NCBI RefSeq assembly: GCF_013181195.1
Contig: NZ_SMZP01000006.1
Coordinates: 124,001-188,000 of the forward strand
Source of the DNA: Caulobacter sp. RHG1
Lineage (GTDB): Bacteria > Pseudomonadota > Alphaproteobacteria > Caulobacterales > Caulobacteraceae
DNA length: 64,000 nt
Direction: 5' to 3'
In this document: positions 27,420 through 35,982 of the stretch, one piece after another
Numbering within the stretch: the stretch's first letter is position 1
Layout: every line of letters starts with the position of its first letter
Made by a program: the position numbers and the translations under genes
The notes under the pieces: generated by a model
What the model saw: only the letters and a program-made list of their open reading frames with translations
Databases searched by the model: none
What the model was told of the DNA's origin: nothing

Positions 27420-27644
27420 TCAGGCCGAGCAGGGCGCGGTTTCGCCGGTCGCCAGATCGATGCGGAAGCATTGCTCGCGGCCGGTCTCGGCGTCGCGCAC
27501 GACGACCGCCACGACGTCATCCTCGTCGGGATCGCCGCCGAAGTCTTCCAGATAGGCCAGGGCGGCGGCCTCGGCCGTCGGCTCGTCGACGGCGCGACCA
27601 TGGCGGCCGTGCGGATGGCGGGGACGGACGGTGAAGCTGGGCAT
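27420..27644 (-). CDS. Conserved-looking small hypothetical protein
   Basis: A 74-residue acidic protein with the start MPSFTVRPRHPHGRHGRAVDEPT and a C terminus carrying REQCFRIDLATGETAPCS. A good ribosome site (GAGGAGA) lies 6 nt before the ATG. The His-rich N terminus and two Cys residues could bind metal, but that is speculation. It converges with the preceding membrane-protein gene; stops are 2 nt apart. Confidence 0.5.
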   Translation of the reverse strand: MPSFTVRPRHPHGRHGRAVDEPTAEAAALAYLEDFGGDPDEDDVVAVVVRDAETGREQCFRIDLATGETAPCSA

Positions 27645-27699
27645 GGCGGTCTCCTCGCCAGCACAACGCGCCGCGGCGAGACCGGATTCATCGCGCATG

Positions 27700-27728
27700 A
27701 AAAAGGCGGCGAGCCGAAGCGCGCCGCC
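27700..27728 (-). terminator. Rho-independent terminator of the serralysin gene
   Basis: Read on the minus strand, GGCGGCG (27728-27722) pairs with CGCCGCC (27711-27705) and is followed by five T (27704-27700). It lies 7 bases past the stop codon of the protease gene. Confidence 0.75.
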
Positions 27729-27734
27729 GTTTCC

Positions 27735-29720
27735 TCAGGTCAGGACCAGATTGTATTCCGGCTTGGCGTAGGTCCCGATCAGGTCGACGCCGTAGACGTT
27801 GTGGGTGGCCTGGTCGGCGAAGAAGACGTCGGCCGACTTGGCGTAGACCCCGACGTTCTCGACCTGGGCGGCGGCCAGCAGCCAGCCGACCATCGCCGCC
27901 TTGGCGCCCTGGCCGTCGGCGGTGTCCTGAGCGTAGTAGGTGAGATACTGGCCGCGGGTCATGGTCAGGCCGTTGATGGTGACGTTGGCGTCCAAGATGT
28001 CGTGCAGCTTCTGGTCGCCGGGCGTGGCCCCGAAGATCGTCGCATAGGCCTTGCGAGTGGCCTCGAACAGCGTCAGCCCGCCATAGCTGGCGGTGAAGGC
28101 CGAGGCGGCCTCGCCGTTCTTGCCCAGATTCATGGCGAAGTTGATGTAGCGGTTCACGGTGTTGAAGCCGTCGTAATAGGCGCTGTTCAGGTTGGTCGGG
28201 TTGGGACCATCCGGCGCCAGCAGATAGTCCATGCCCAGCGTGGTCGGCGTCTTGCCGGTGAAGAATTGGTAGGAGAGGGCGGCCACGCCGCTGGTGGCGT
28301 CGGCGAGCGTCAGCACCTGGGCGATGGCGGCGGTGTGGTCGCCGCCTGCGGCCATGCCGGCCGCCAGGGACTGGGTGACCGCCTCGGCCCCGGTCGTGAA
28401 GGGCGTCAGGCGCAGCACGCTGCTCATGACCGCCGCCACCCGGCTGTCGACGACCGAGACCATACGGTCGCTGAAGACCAGGGTTTCGATGTTGATGATC
28501 GTGTCGGTGCCGTCGGCGCCGACGGTGTCCTTGATCGACCAGCCGCCGGTGGCCAGCGGATTGATGGCGTAGCCGGCGAAGCGGCCCGAATAGCCGGCCA
28601 CATCCATGCCCAGCCCGCCGTTCAGGATGTCGTTGCCGCCGCCGCCGATGATCTGGTTGGCGAAGGCGTTGCCGTTGATGGTGTCGGCCGCCGAGCCGCC
28701 GATGGCGTTCTCGATCACCGCGCCCATGGCGATGGCGACGTTGCCGGTCTGGCCGCCGACGCTGGAGAAGAAGCCTTCGCGCAGGTCGATGGTCTGCGGA
28801 ACGCGATAGCCGGAGAAGTCGAAGGTATCGACGCCGCCGGCGTCCCACACGGCGAAGACCAGCTTGGTGGCGGGCGAATTGGCCGAGAACCAGTCGCGGC
28901 CGGCGTTCGAGTTGAAGCCGTAGACCGTGTCACCCGTCCGGGTGGTCATGTTGGCGCCGTAGGCCACCTGGGCCGCGGCGATGTCGTCCAGCAAGGGCGC
29001 CGAGGCATAGACGCCGCCGAACGCGCCGCCGGTGTTGCCTTCGCCGAAGTAGGACATGACCGTGTACTGACGGCTGTCCTGATAATAGTCGGCGTTGGCC
29101 GCGTAGGTCAGGGTCTTGCCCGCCTCGGCGTCGTAGTCGGCCGGGTGGGCCAGGCCGATCGCGTGGCCCAGTTCGTGGACCAGCACCATGCCGCCATAGT
29201 TCGTGGGGGTCGGATTGGCGTTGTAGGACAGGCTGGAATTGATCCAGACATCGCCCGAGCGGCTGTTGAACGCAGCATTGCCCGGATAGAAGGCGAAGGC
29301 GGCCGCGCCGGACTCGCCGCTGCTGTAGTTGGCGAACAGGATCGAGGCGTTGTTGCTGTAGCCGCCCTCGGCGACGCGCACGAAGGTGATGTTGGCCACA
29401 TCGGACCACGCTTGCAGCGCCTTCTCGGCCTGCAGGATCTGAGCGGCGTTGAACTGCGAGAAGCCGCTCACGCCGTTGGGCATGTCGTTGGGCGCGGTGG
29501 CGCGGTAGGCGTAGGTGACGGTCGCGCCGACATTGAACGCGTGGGACCAGCCGGGCTGATTGCCCAGCAGGCGCATCGCCGCTTCGGAGACGGTCAGGCT
29601 GGTCTTGCCCGCGACCACACCGCTGCGGGCGTCGGCATTGACGAAGCCATGCGCCTGCCCATCGTCGTCGATGGTGATGGCTTCAGGACGGTCGGCAAAA
29701 AACTCGGTGCGCAAACTCAT
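27735..29720 (-). CDS. sapA: Serralysin-type metalloprotease, SapA-like
   Basis: The 661-residue protein has the astacin-like zinc site HELGHAIGLAH (182-192 from the chosen ATG) and the Met-turn VMSYF. An RTX-type calcium repeat (GGGGNDILNGGLGMD) and a long C-terminal region needed for type I secretion follow. There is no signal peptide, as usual for serralysins. Caulobacter SapA, which degrades misassembled S-layer protein, has nearly this length and lies next to ompA2. ATG 29720 is preferred over TTG 29789, which lacks a ribosome site. Confidence 0.8.
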   Translation of the reverse strand: MSLRTEFFADRPEAITIDDDGQAHGFVNADARSGVVAGKTSLTVSEAAMRLLGNQPGWSHAFNVGATVTYAYRATAPNDMPNGVSGFSQFNAAQILQAEKALQAWSDVANITFVRVAEGGYSNNASILFANYSSGESGAAAFAFYPGNAAFNSRSGDVWINSSLSYNANPTPTNYGGMVLVHELGHAIGLAHPADYDAEAGKTLTYAANADYYQDSRQYTVMSYFGEGNTGGAFGGVYASAPLLDDIAAAQVAYGANMTTRTGDTVYGFNSNAGRDWFSANSPATKLVFAVWDAGGVDTFDFSGYRVPQTIDLREGFFSSVGGQTGNVAIAMGAVIENAIGGSAADTINGNAFANQIIGGGGNDILNGGLGMDVAGYSGRFAGYAINPLATGGWSIKDTVGADGTDTIINIETLVFSDRMVSVVDSRVAAVMSSVLRLTPFTTGAEAVTQSLAAGMAAGGDHTAAIAQVLTLADATSGVAALSYQFFTGKTPTTLGMDYLLAPDGPNPTNLNSAYYDGFNTVNRYINFAMNLGKNGEAASAFTASYGGLTLFEATRKAYATIFGATPGDQKLHDILDANVTINGLTMTRGQYLTYYAQDTADGQGAKAAMVGWLLAAAQVENVGVYAKSADVFFADQATHNVYGVDLIGTYAKPEYNLVLT

Positions 29721-29968
29721 ACTCCAATCACCCGTCCCGGAAGTATGGCTAACCGCAATTTCTCCTGCAATCTTAGCTATTTGCGACAAGAGCGCGCAGC
29801 ATTTCGGCCAAGCTAAGCGTCACCGCATCGTGGCTGTTCCGCCATAATTCTTACATTTGGGAACCCTCTGTGGCGCGACGGCCACACCCAAATCCGCACA
29901 TGGCGCGTTTTGGTCGCATGGGTCCCGGGGAAGTCGGGCCTACGACTTACGTAGCAGAGGGTTTTATT

Positions 29969-31180
29969 ATGAAAATGCGGTTGCTGGTCGGCGTCGCCGT
30001 CGTCGCGCTCGGCGCGGCCACGGGCGCTATGGCCCAAAGCGCCACGAGCGGCTGGTATGTCGCTGGCGACGCCGGCGTTCACTGGCCGGACGACGTGAAA
30101 GCCACGTCTACCAACAACTACAACTGGAACTTCGGCAGCGACCGCGATTGGACCGCGTTCGGCCGCCTGGGTTACAAGTTCACCCCGAACTGGCGCGTGG
30201 AAGCCGAATACGGCTACCGCGGCAGCGACATCACCAGCGTCCGCAGCGACAACGCCGCGGCGGCTCAGCCGGTCGGCCTCTGCACGGCCGGCGTGGGTCG
30301 CTCGCCCGCTTCGCCGACCTGCGGCGAGCCGAACGGTGAGTTCAAGGCCACCACCCTGATGGCCAACGTCATCTTCGACGCGGCTCCGAACTCGGCGATC
30401 AGCCCGTTCATCGGCGCCGGCGTCGGTACGGCCTGGGTGCATAACAAGGTGTACGGCCAGCTGGCCGGCGTTCCGGCTGGCGCTGCGCGCTTCCAGAACA
30501 CCAGCTTCGACGACGTCGACCAAGCCTTCGCGATGCAAGGCATCGTCGGCGTGGCCTGGAACATCTCGGACAACTGGTCGATGGACCTGACGGGTCGCTA
30601 CCTGCGCACCGCCAAGCTCGACTGGGGTTCGACCACGCAGAACGCCGGCCCGGCCGGTGGCTTCATCACCGACGTCGGCACCTTCTCGGGTCGCTACAAG
30701 GACAGCTCGGTGACCCTGGGTCTGCGCTACACGTTCGGCTCGGCTCCGCCGCCGCCGCCCCCGCCGCCCCCGCCTCCGCCGCCGCCCCCTCCGCCGCCCC
30801 CGCCGCCTCCGCCCCCGCCGCCGCCGGTCGCTCCGGCCTATGAGGCGCGCGAGTTCGTGGTCTACTTCCCGTTCGACCAATCGGTCCTGACGCCGGAAGC
30901 CCAGGCCGTGGTTCAGCAGGCTGCTGAATACGCCCGCGGCGGCAGCGCGACGCGCGTCGTGGTGACGGGTCACACCGACACCTCGGGCTCGGCCGCCTAC
31001 AACCAGAAGCTCTCGGAACGCCGTGGTAAGGCCGTTGCCGATGGCCTGGTCAGCCAGGGCATCAACGCCACGACCGTCTCGGTCGACTGGAAGGGTGAAA
31101 GCGCTCCGGCCGTCGCGACCGGCGATGGCGTGAAGGAACCGCTGAACCGCCGTTCGACGGTCTCGATCAACTTCCAATAA
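29969..31180 (+). CDS. ompA2: OmpA2-like outer-membrane protein with polyproline linker
   Basis: The 403-residue protein has a signal peptide (MKMRLLVGVAVVALGAATGAMA), an eight-stranded OmpA-like barrel to about residue 258, an uninterrupted run of 27 prolines (30746-30826), and an OmpA C domain with FPFDQSVLTPEAQ and the peptidoglycan-binding VTGHTDTSGSAAYNQKLSERRG. It anchors the outer membrane to the cell wall. In Caulobacter OmpA2 lies beside sapA and forms a gradient from the old pole. ATG 29969 has AGAGGG 8 nt upstream. A terminator follows. Confidence 0.82.
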   Translation: MKMRLLVGVAVVALGAATGAMAQSATSGWYVAGDAGVHWPDDVKATSTNNYNWNFGSDRDWTAFGRLGYKFTPNWRVEAEYGYRGSDITSVRSDNAAAAQPVGLCTAGVGRSPASPTCGEPNGEFKATTLMANVIFDAAPNSAISPFIGAGVGTAWVHNKVYGQLAGVPAGAARFQNTSFDDVDQAFAMQGIVGVAWNISDNWSMDLTGRYLRTAKLDWGSTTQNAGPAGGFITDVGTFSGRYKDSSVTLGLRYTFGSAPPPPPPPPPPPPPPPPPPPPPPPPPPPVAPAYEAREFVVYFPFDQSVLTPEAQAVVQQAAEYARGGSATRVVVTGHTDTSGSAAYNQKLSERRGKAVADGLVSQGINATTVSVDWKGESAPAVATGDGVKEPLNRRSTVSINFQ

Positions 31181-31202
31181 GGAAGTCTTGATCGAAGGAA
31201 TT

Positions 31203-31235
31203 GGGGGCTGGCCGCGAGGCTGGCCCCTTTTTCTT
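31203..31235 (+). terminator. Rho-independent terminator of the ompA2-like gene
   Basis: GGGGCTGGCC and GGCTGGCCCC form a stem of about ten pairs with two G-T pairs, followed by five T at 31229-31233. It lies about 25 bases after the stop. Confidence 0.8.
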
Positions 31236-31261
31236 TGCGTGCGGGGGAAGGGCCCAAAACG

Positions 31262-31293
31262 AAAAGACGCTCCCGATGGGGTTCGGGAGCGTC
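31262..31293 (-). terminator. Rho-independent terminator, leftward transcript from mnmC
   Basis: GACGCTCCCGA (31266-31276) pairs with TCGGGAGCGTC (31283-31293). The T run occurs only on the minus strand (TTTT at 31265-31262), so it ends leftward transcripts. It lies about 120 bases past the mnmC stop; the bases between hold no recognisable gene. Confidence 0.65.
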
Positions 31294-31410
31294 AAATTTC
31301 GGCGGACCAAGAGGGCGGAGGACCGCCGAGACGCGCTCGGCGTTAAGGGCCCCGAGCACGTGATCATCGCCCCAAGCGGAGGGTCTCCGCCGTGCGATAA
31401 CCGTGTTCGA

Positions 31411-33153
31411 CTATACGCCGGTACTCGCGTCAGGCGAGTCGAAACGGCGCCAATTCGCCATCTGCGACAAATGGCGCGGCAGCGGCGAGGGAATGTCCAG
31501 AGCCTCGGCGATCAGGTGTTCGGCCAGCAATGGCGCCAGACACAGGCCGCGCGAGCCCAGACCCGTCAGCACCAGCACGCCGTCGTCGCGGATCCCGGCC
31601 AGCGGCAAGCGGTCGGGCGTGGTGGCGCGCACCGCGGCGCGGCCCTCGAACGCCTTGTCCTTCAGCTGTTCGGCCAAATCCGGGAGGCCCTTGGCGAGGG
31701 TGGCGAGGTTGCGCTGGTGGTCTTCGGTCCGCACATCGGTGTCGGTCTGGTCGCGATCATGGGTCGCGCCAAACAGCACGCCATTGCGGGTCGGGACGGC
31801 ATAGCCGCCGAAGGCGACCGCAGGGGTCGAGGCGTCGGTCGTCCAGCTCGTCTGGCCCCGCACGGGGCGCAGGCGGACGGCAGAGTCCAGACGGCCCGTC
31901 GCGGCGCCGCTGGCCAGGGCGACGCGGTCGGCCCGGACGATCAGATCGCCAGCCTCGTCCAGCAAGAGCCAGCCGTCTGCGTTCCGCTCCAATCTGGCGA
32001 CCCGGCGGCGGACGCGGTCTCCGGACCAGGCCGCCGTCAGGAGGGGGGGCTCGATCACCAGCGCCGACCGCATGGCCAGGGCGCCGACTTGCGTCGCGGT
32101 CATGGTCCCGGGCTCGAACAGGTCCTGGCCGGCGACGGTGGCGAAGCGGGCCGGGTCGCGCTCGGCGGCCGGCAGCTGCAGCACCTCGCGGGCGATGACG
32201 ACGCCGGGGGTCTCTTCATAGAGCTGGACGGCGCGGGCGAAGGCCTGAGCGTAAAGCGCCGCGCGCGGGCCGCCGCCGGCGTCGAGGGCGGGCGTAACCA
32301 GGCCGGCCGGATTACCCGAGGCCGCGACGCCGTCCGGATCGTCGATCACGGTGACGGTCAGCCCCTCGGCGCGCGCTGCGCGGGCCAAAGAGGCGCCGGC
32401 GACGCCGCCGCCCACGATCGCCAGGCTAGTGGGGCGTACGGCTTCGTCGCGCTGGCCCGGCAGCCACGCCTCCAGACGCTCGCGCTTGCGGCCGAAGCCT
32501 CGGCGTTTGGCGATCTCGAAGCCGGCTGCCTCCAGACCCCGTCGCACGGCGCCGGCCACGGTGAAGGTCGCCGCCCTGGCGCCCGGCGCCGAGCGCGCGG
32601 CGACGGCGGCCAACACCTCTTCGCGCCACATGGCGGGGTTCAGGGCGGGCGAGAAGCCGTCCAGGAACCAGGCGTCGGCTGCGCCATCCCAGGCCTGCAG
32701 GGCCTCGACCACATCCATGACGGCTAGATCCAGCACGGCGTCGAATTCGGGAAGCTCGACCCGGTGGAAGCCGCGCGCCTGGCCGGGCCAGCGGTCGAGC
32801 AGCGCCTGAGCGGCTTGGCCCAGTTCGGGCCAGTGGGCCAGGATGCGGGCGGCCTCGTCGCGGGCCAGAGGGTGGGCCTCGATCGAGAAGATGTGCAGGC
32901 GACCGTTCGCCGGCTTCTCGCGCCGCCACAGGTCCAGCAGGGCGGCGATGTTCAGGCCCGAACCGAAGCCCAGCTCGCCGACCACGAAGTCGCGGCGGTC
33001 GGCGAAGCGTTCGGGAAGACCGCAGCCGGTCAGGAACACCGCCCGGGTCTCGGCCAGGCCGTCGACGCTGGAGAAATAGACGTCGCCGTACAGGCTCGAC
33101 TGCGGCAGGCCGTCCTCGCGCCAGACGAGGGGGGAAGGGGTGTTGGGTTCCAT
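31411..33153 (-). CDS. mnmC: Bifunctional tRNA mnm5s2U synthesis enzyme MnmC
   Basis: The 580-residue protein joins a methyltransferase domain (MnmD; VGELGFGSGLN SAM-binding loop near residue 60, WFLDGFSPALNPAMW) to a FAD-dependent oxidoreductase (IVGGGVAGASLARAA near residue 245, LTGLGSRGLCLAPLLAE near the end). Together they complete 5-methylaminomethyl-2-thiouridine at tRNA position 34. ATG 33153 is preferred over a start 12 codons upstream. It is a single gene, transcribed leftward. Confidence 0.9.
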   Translation of the reverse strand: MEPNTPSPLVWREDGLPQSSLYGDVYFSSVDGLAETRAVFLTGCGLPERFADRRDFVVGELGFGSGLNIAALLDLWRREKPANGRLHIFSIEAHPLARDEAARILAHWPELGQAAQALLDRWPGQARGFHRVELPEFDAVLDLAVMDVVEALQAWDGAADAWFLDGFSPALNPAMWREEVLAAVAARSAPGARAATFTVAGAVRRGLEAAGFEIAKRRGFGRKRERLEAWLPGQRDEAVRPTSLAIVGGGVAGASLARAARAEGLTVTVIDDPDGVAASGNPAGLVTPALDAGGGPRAALYAQAFARAVQLYEETPGVVIAREVLQLPAAERDPARFATVAGQDLFEPGTMTATQVGALAMRSALVIEPPLLTAAWSGDRVRRRVARLERNADGWLLLDEAGDLIVRADRVALASGAATGRLDSAVRLRPVRGQTSWTTDASTPAVAFGGYAVPTRNGVLFGATHDRDQTDTDVRTEDHQRNLATLAKGLPDLAEQLKDKAFEGRAAVRATTPDRLPLAGIRDDGVLVLTGLGSRGLCLAPLLAEHLIAEALDIPSPLPRHLSQMANWRRFDSPDASTGV

Positions 33154-33190
33154 CGGCCTGCTAGAGCGCCGAGGCGGTATGGGCGTCAAC

Positions 33191-33220
33191 GAAAAAGGGC
33201 CGCCTTAAGGAGGCGGCCCT
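33191..33220 (-). terminator. Rho-independent terminator of the lipoprotein gene
   Basis: AGGGCCGCCT (33196-33205) pairs with AGGCGGCCCT (33211-33220); five T follow on the minus strand at 33196-33192. It lies between the lipoprotein stop and the mnmC start. Confidence 0.85.
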
Positions 33221-33246
33221 TCGATCTCGAAGCGTTGGGATAGCGC

Positions 33247-33585
33247 TTAGTGCGCGGCCTTCTTTTCTTCGGGCGGCTTGGCGTCGGCGGCGGCTTCGGC
33301 CGAAGCGGCGACCGAAGTGGCGCCGGTGGCGGCGGCGTCGTTGGCGGTCTGGGTCGCGGCGTCGGCGGGATCGACGGGCGCAGCGGCGGCGTCGGCGGCG
33401 GCCTTGTTGGCGTCGGCGGCGGCCTGGTCCTGGGCCGAGGCGGCGTCGGTCACGGTGCTGGCGTCAGCGGCGGCGGCCTTGGCGGCGGCGCTGTCGTGCT
33501 CGGCCTCGTCCTTCTTGCCGCAGGCGGCCAGCGACAGGGCCGAGACGGCCATGCCGGCGATCAGGATCTTGCGAATGGTGGTCAT
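33247..33585 (-). CDS. Small Ala-rich lipoprotein
   Basis: A 112-residue protein with a lipobox (ALSLAACGKK, Cys near residue 22) and a mature part made almost only of Ala, Asp, Lys, Thr and Gln, ending in KPPEEKKAAH. Low complexity suggests an extended or helical spacer. A ribosome site AAGGGGA precedes ATG 33585. It is downstream of motA on the same strand with an 81-bp gap. No family is recognised. Confidence 0.65.
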   Translation of the reverse strand: MTTIRKILIAGMAVSALSLAACGKKDEAEHDSAAAKAAAADASTVTDAASAQDQAAADANKAAADAAAAPVDPADAATQTANDAAATGATSVAASAEAAADAKPPEEKKAAH

Positions 33586-33666
33586 CGGTTTCCCCTTGGA
33601 ACTTGGTCCAAAGGGAATACCGGTTCGAAAGCCCGCGCAAGCGCGAGCGGCCGTGCGCAAGATGTC

Positions 33667-34533
33667 TTATTCGTTAGGGATCTGCGACAGAGCCTCTTCC
33701 AGCTCGGCGAAGCTGGGCTGGGCCGAGCTCGGCACGTTGCCGCGACCGATCTCGACCGAGATCTGGGCGGCGTTGCCGTGCAGGTGGGCGACCAGGACGG
33801 CCTGGATGATCTTGTAGAAGGCGTGGTCCTCGTCCAGCACCGCGCCCAGGCGCTGGGCCATCGGGCCGACCAGGCCATAGGCCATGAACACGCCCATGAA
33901 CGTACCGACCAGAGCGCCGCCGATCATGCCGCCCAGGACGGCCGGCGGTTCGGTGATCGAGCCCATGGTCTTGATGACGCCCAGCACGGCCGCGACGATG
34001 CCCAGGGCGGGCAGGCCGTCAGACAGCATGGTCAGGGCGTGGGCGGCCTGGTGGGCCTCGTGGTGGTGCTTCTCGAGTTGCTTCTCCATCGCGTCCTCGA
34101 CCTGGTGGGGATCCTCCAGGTTCATGGTCATCATCCGCAGGGTGTCGCAGATGAAGTCGACGGCGAAGTGGTCGTGGGCGATCTTGGGATAACGCGAGAA
34201 GATCGTGCTTTCCTGCGGCTTCTCGATGTGGGCTTCCAGGGCGATGACGCCCTTGGACTTCATCGTCTTGGTCAGCAGGAACAGCAGGGACAGCAGGTCG
34301 CGATAGTCCTGCGGCTTCCACTTGGGACCCTTGAAGATCTTGCCGAAGCCGCCGAGCGTGGCCTTGATGACCGTCATCGAGTTGGAAATCAGGAAGGCGG
34401 CGACGCCCGCGCCGCCGATGGCCATCAGTTCGTGCGGCGCGGCGTGAATGATCACGTCCATCTTGCCGCCGGAGATGATGTAGCTGCCAAACACCAGGCC
34501 GAAGAGCAGCACGATGCCGATGATCTGGAACAT
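33667..34533 (-). CDS. motA: Flagellar motor stator protein MotA
   Basis: The 288-residue protein has four TM helices, two near the N terminus (MFQIIGIVLLFGLVFGSY; ELMAIGGAGVAAFLIS) and two near residues 170-220. The family blocks LSDGLPALGIVAAVLGVIKTMG and LGGMIGGALVGTFMGVFMAYGLVGP are also present. With MotB it forms the proton channel that turns the flagellum. The motB gene is not adjacent, as in Caulobacter. A palindrome built from TTAA half-sites lies 39-53 bp upstream. Confidence 0.92.
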   Translation of the reverse strand: MFQIIGIVLLFGLVFGSYIISGGKMDVIIHAAPHELMAIGGAGVAAFLISNSMTVIKATLGGFGKIFKGPKWKPQDYRDLLSLLFLLTKTMKSKGVIALEAHIEKPQESTIFSRYPKIAHDHFAVDFICDTLRMMTMNLEDPHQVEDAMEKQLEKHHHEAHQAAHALTMLSDGLPALGIVAAVLGVIKTMGSITEPPAVLGGMIGGALVGTFMGVFMAYGLVGPMAQRLGAVLDEDHAFYKIIQAVLVAHLHGNAAQISVEIGRGNVPSSAQPSFAELEEALSQIPNE

Positions 34534-34571
34534 GGTGGAAGGCGACCCCGAGAATGACGGGGCATCATCAC

Positions 34572-34586
34572 GATTAATGATTAATC
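34572..34586. promoter_or_regulatory. TTAA-type palindrome in the motA promoter region
   Basis: GATTAATGATTAATC has perfect 7-bp arms around one base. It contains two TTAA half-sites 3 bp apart, unlike the 7-bp spacing of a standard CtrA box. It lies between motA and the divergent MFS gene. Confidence 0.35.
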
Positions 34587-34668
34587 CAAGGTTCCCGGCC
34601 GATCGGACCCTTCACGAAGGGCCTGCGACACATTGCGCACGTCGCCAGGGGCGTCTAACAACTGTTTG

Positions 34669-35982
34669 ATGACTAGCGGGACCCAAGAAGCCCGGGACAA
34701 CCGGCGCCCTTTCATGATCCTCTTCGGCGTGTCGGTCGCGACCGCCCTGGGGAACACCGGCATGTTGTCCGTGCTTCCCGCCATTGGCCGCGAGATCGGC
34801 ATCCCCGACGCCATGGTCGCGGCGATCTTCTCCCTGTCGGCCGTGCTGTGGGCGGCGACCTCGCCGATCTGGGCGCGGCAGTCGGACCTGCGCGGGCGCA
34901 AGCCGCTGATCATGCTGGGCCTGGCGGGTTTCTGCACCTCGATGATCCTGTGCGCGATCGTGGTCTCGGCCGGCCTGCATCACCTGGCTCCGCCGATGGT
35001 GATCTTCGTGCTGTTCCTGCTGTGCCGGGCGCTGTTCGGCGCGTTCGGCTCGGCCGCCAATCCCGCCACCCAGGCCTATATGGCCGAGCGCACCAGCCGC
35101 GAGGAGCGCACCCAGAGCATGGCCACCCTGGCCGGCGCCTTCGGCCTGGGCACGGTGGTCGGTCCGCTGCTGGCGCCGCTGTTCGTGCTGCCGGGCGTGG
35201 GCCTGGCCGGGCCGATGTTCGCCTTCGCCATCCTGGCCGGCGTGATGCTGGCGGTGGTCCATCGCGGCCTGCCCGAGGTCGCCAAGCCCAACGGCGGCGA
35301 GCGGCCGCCCCGTCGGCGGCTGGAGCTGCCCTGGCGCGGCGAGAGCGCAGCCCTGTGGCGCGATCCGCGCCTGAAGCCCTTCCTGATCTACGGGTTCCTG
35401 GTCGCCTCGTGCCAGACGGCCCAGACCCAGACCCTGGGCTTCCTGATCATCGACAAGCTGGGCCTGCCGCCGACCCAGGCCCAGGGCTACATCACCCTGG
35501 CCATGGCGGCGGGCGCGGTCGCAGGCCTGCTGGCGCAATGGGGCCTGATCCGCATGTTCCGTATGGGCCCGCGCGAGCTGATGCGCTGGGGCGTGGCCGC
35601 GGCGGCGCTGGGCAATATCGTGGTGGCCTTCGCGCCGGACTATGCGGCCGTGGCCATCGGCTATGCGATCGCCAGCCTGGGCTACGGCTTCGCGCGGCCG
35701 GGCTTCACGGCGGGCGCGTCGCTGTCGGTCGAGGCCAAGGACCAGGCCGGCGCGGCGGGCGCCATCGCCGCCATCAACGGCCTGAACGTGGTGGTCGCCC
35801 CGCTGTTCGTGCTGCTGTACGAGCAGATCGGCTGGGGGCCCTTCGTGCTGAACGCCGTCGTGCTGGCGGCGCTGGTCGTCTACGCCATCCGCCAGTCGCA
35901 GCTGCGCTCGGTCAACCAGGTCGACGCCGACAAGGAAGCGACGCTGGCCGGGCTCGAGCGGTCGGACGAGGGCGGCGTCTAG
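34669..35982 (+). CDS. MFS transporter
   Basis: The 437-residue protein has about 12 TM segments and the MFS motif A in loop 2-3 (IWARQSDLRGRKPLIM). A basic central loop (PPRRRLELPWRGESAALWRDPRLK) separates the two halves. It belongs to the drug-H+ antiporter-like group; the substrate is unknown. The start is uncertain (ATG 34669 or 34714) because no clear ribosome site is seen. Its 3' end overlaps the convergent fixK gene by 4 bp. Confidence 0.82.
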   Translation: MTSGTQEARDNRRPFMILFGVSVATALGNTGMLSVLPAIGREIGIPDAMVAAIFSLSAVLWAATSPIWARQSDLRGRKPLIMLGLAGFCTSMILCAIVVSAGLHHLAPPMVIFVLFLLCRALFGAFGSAANPATQAYMAERTSREERTQSMATLAGAFGLGTVVGPLLAPLFVLPGVGLAGPMFAFAILAGVMLAVVHRGLPEVAKPNGGERPPRRRLELPWRGESAALWRDPRLKPFLIYGFLVASCQTAQTQTLGFLIIDKLGLPPTQAQGYITLAMAAGAVAGLLAQWGLIRMFRMGPRELMRWGVAAAALGNIVVAFAPDYAAVAIGYAIASLGYGFARPGFTAGASLSVEAKDQAGAAGAIAAINGLNVVVAPLFVLLYEQIGWGPFVLNAVVLAALVVYAIRQSQLRSVNQVDADKEATLAGLERSDEGGV

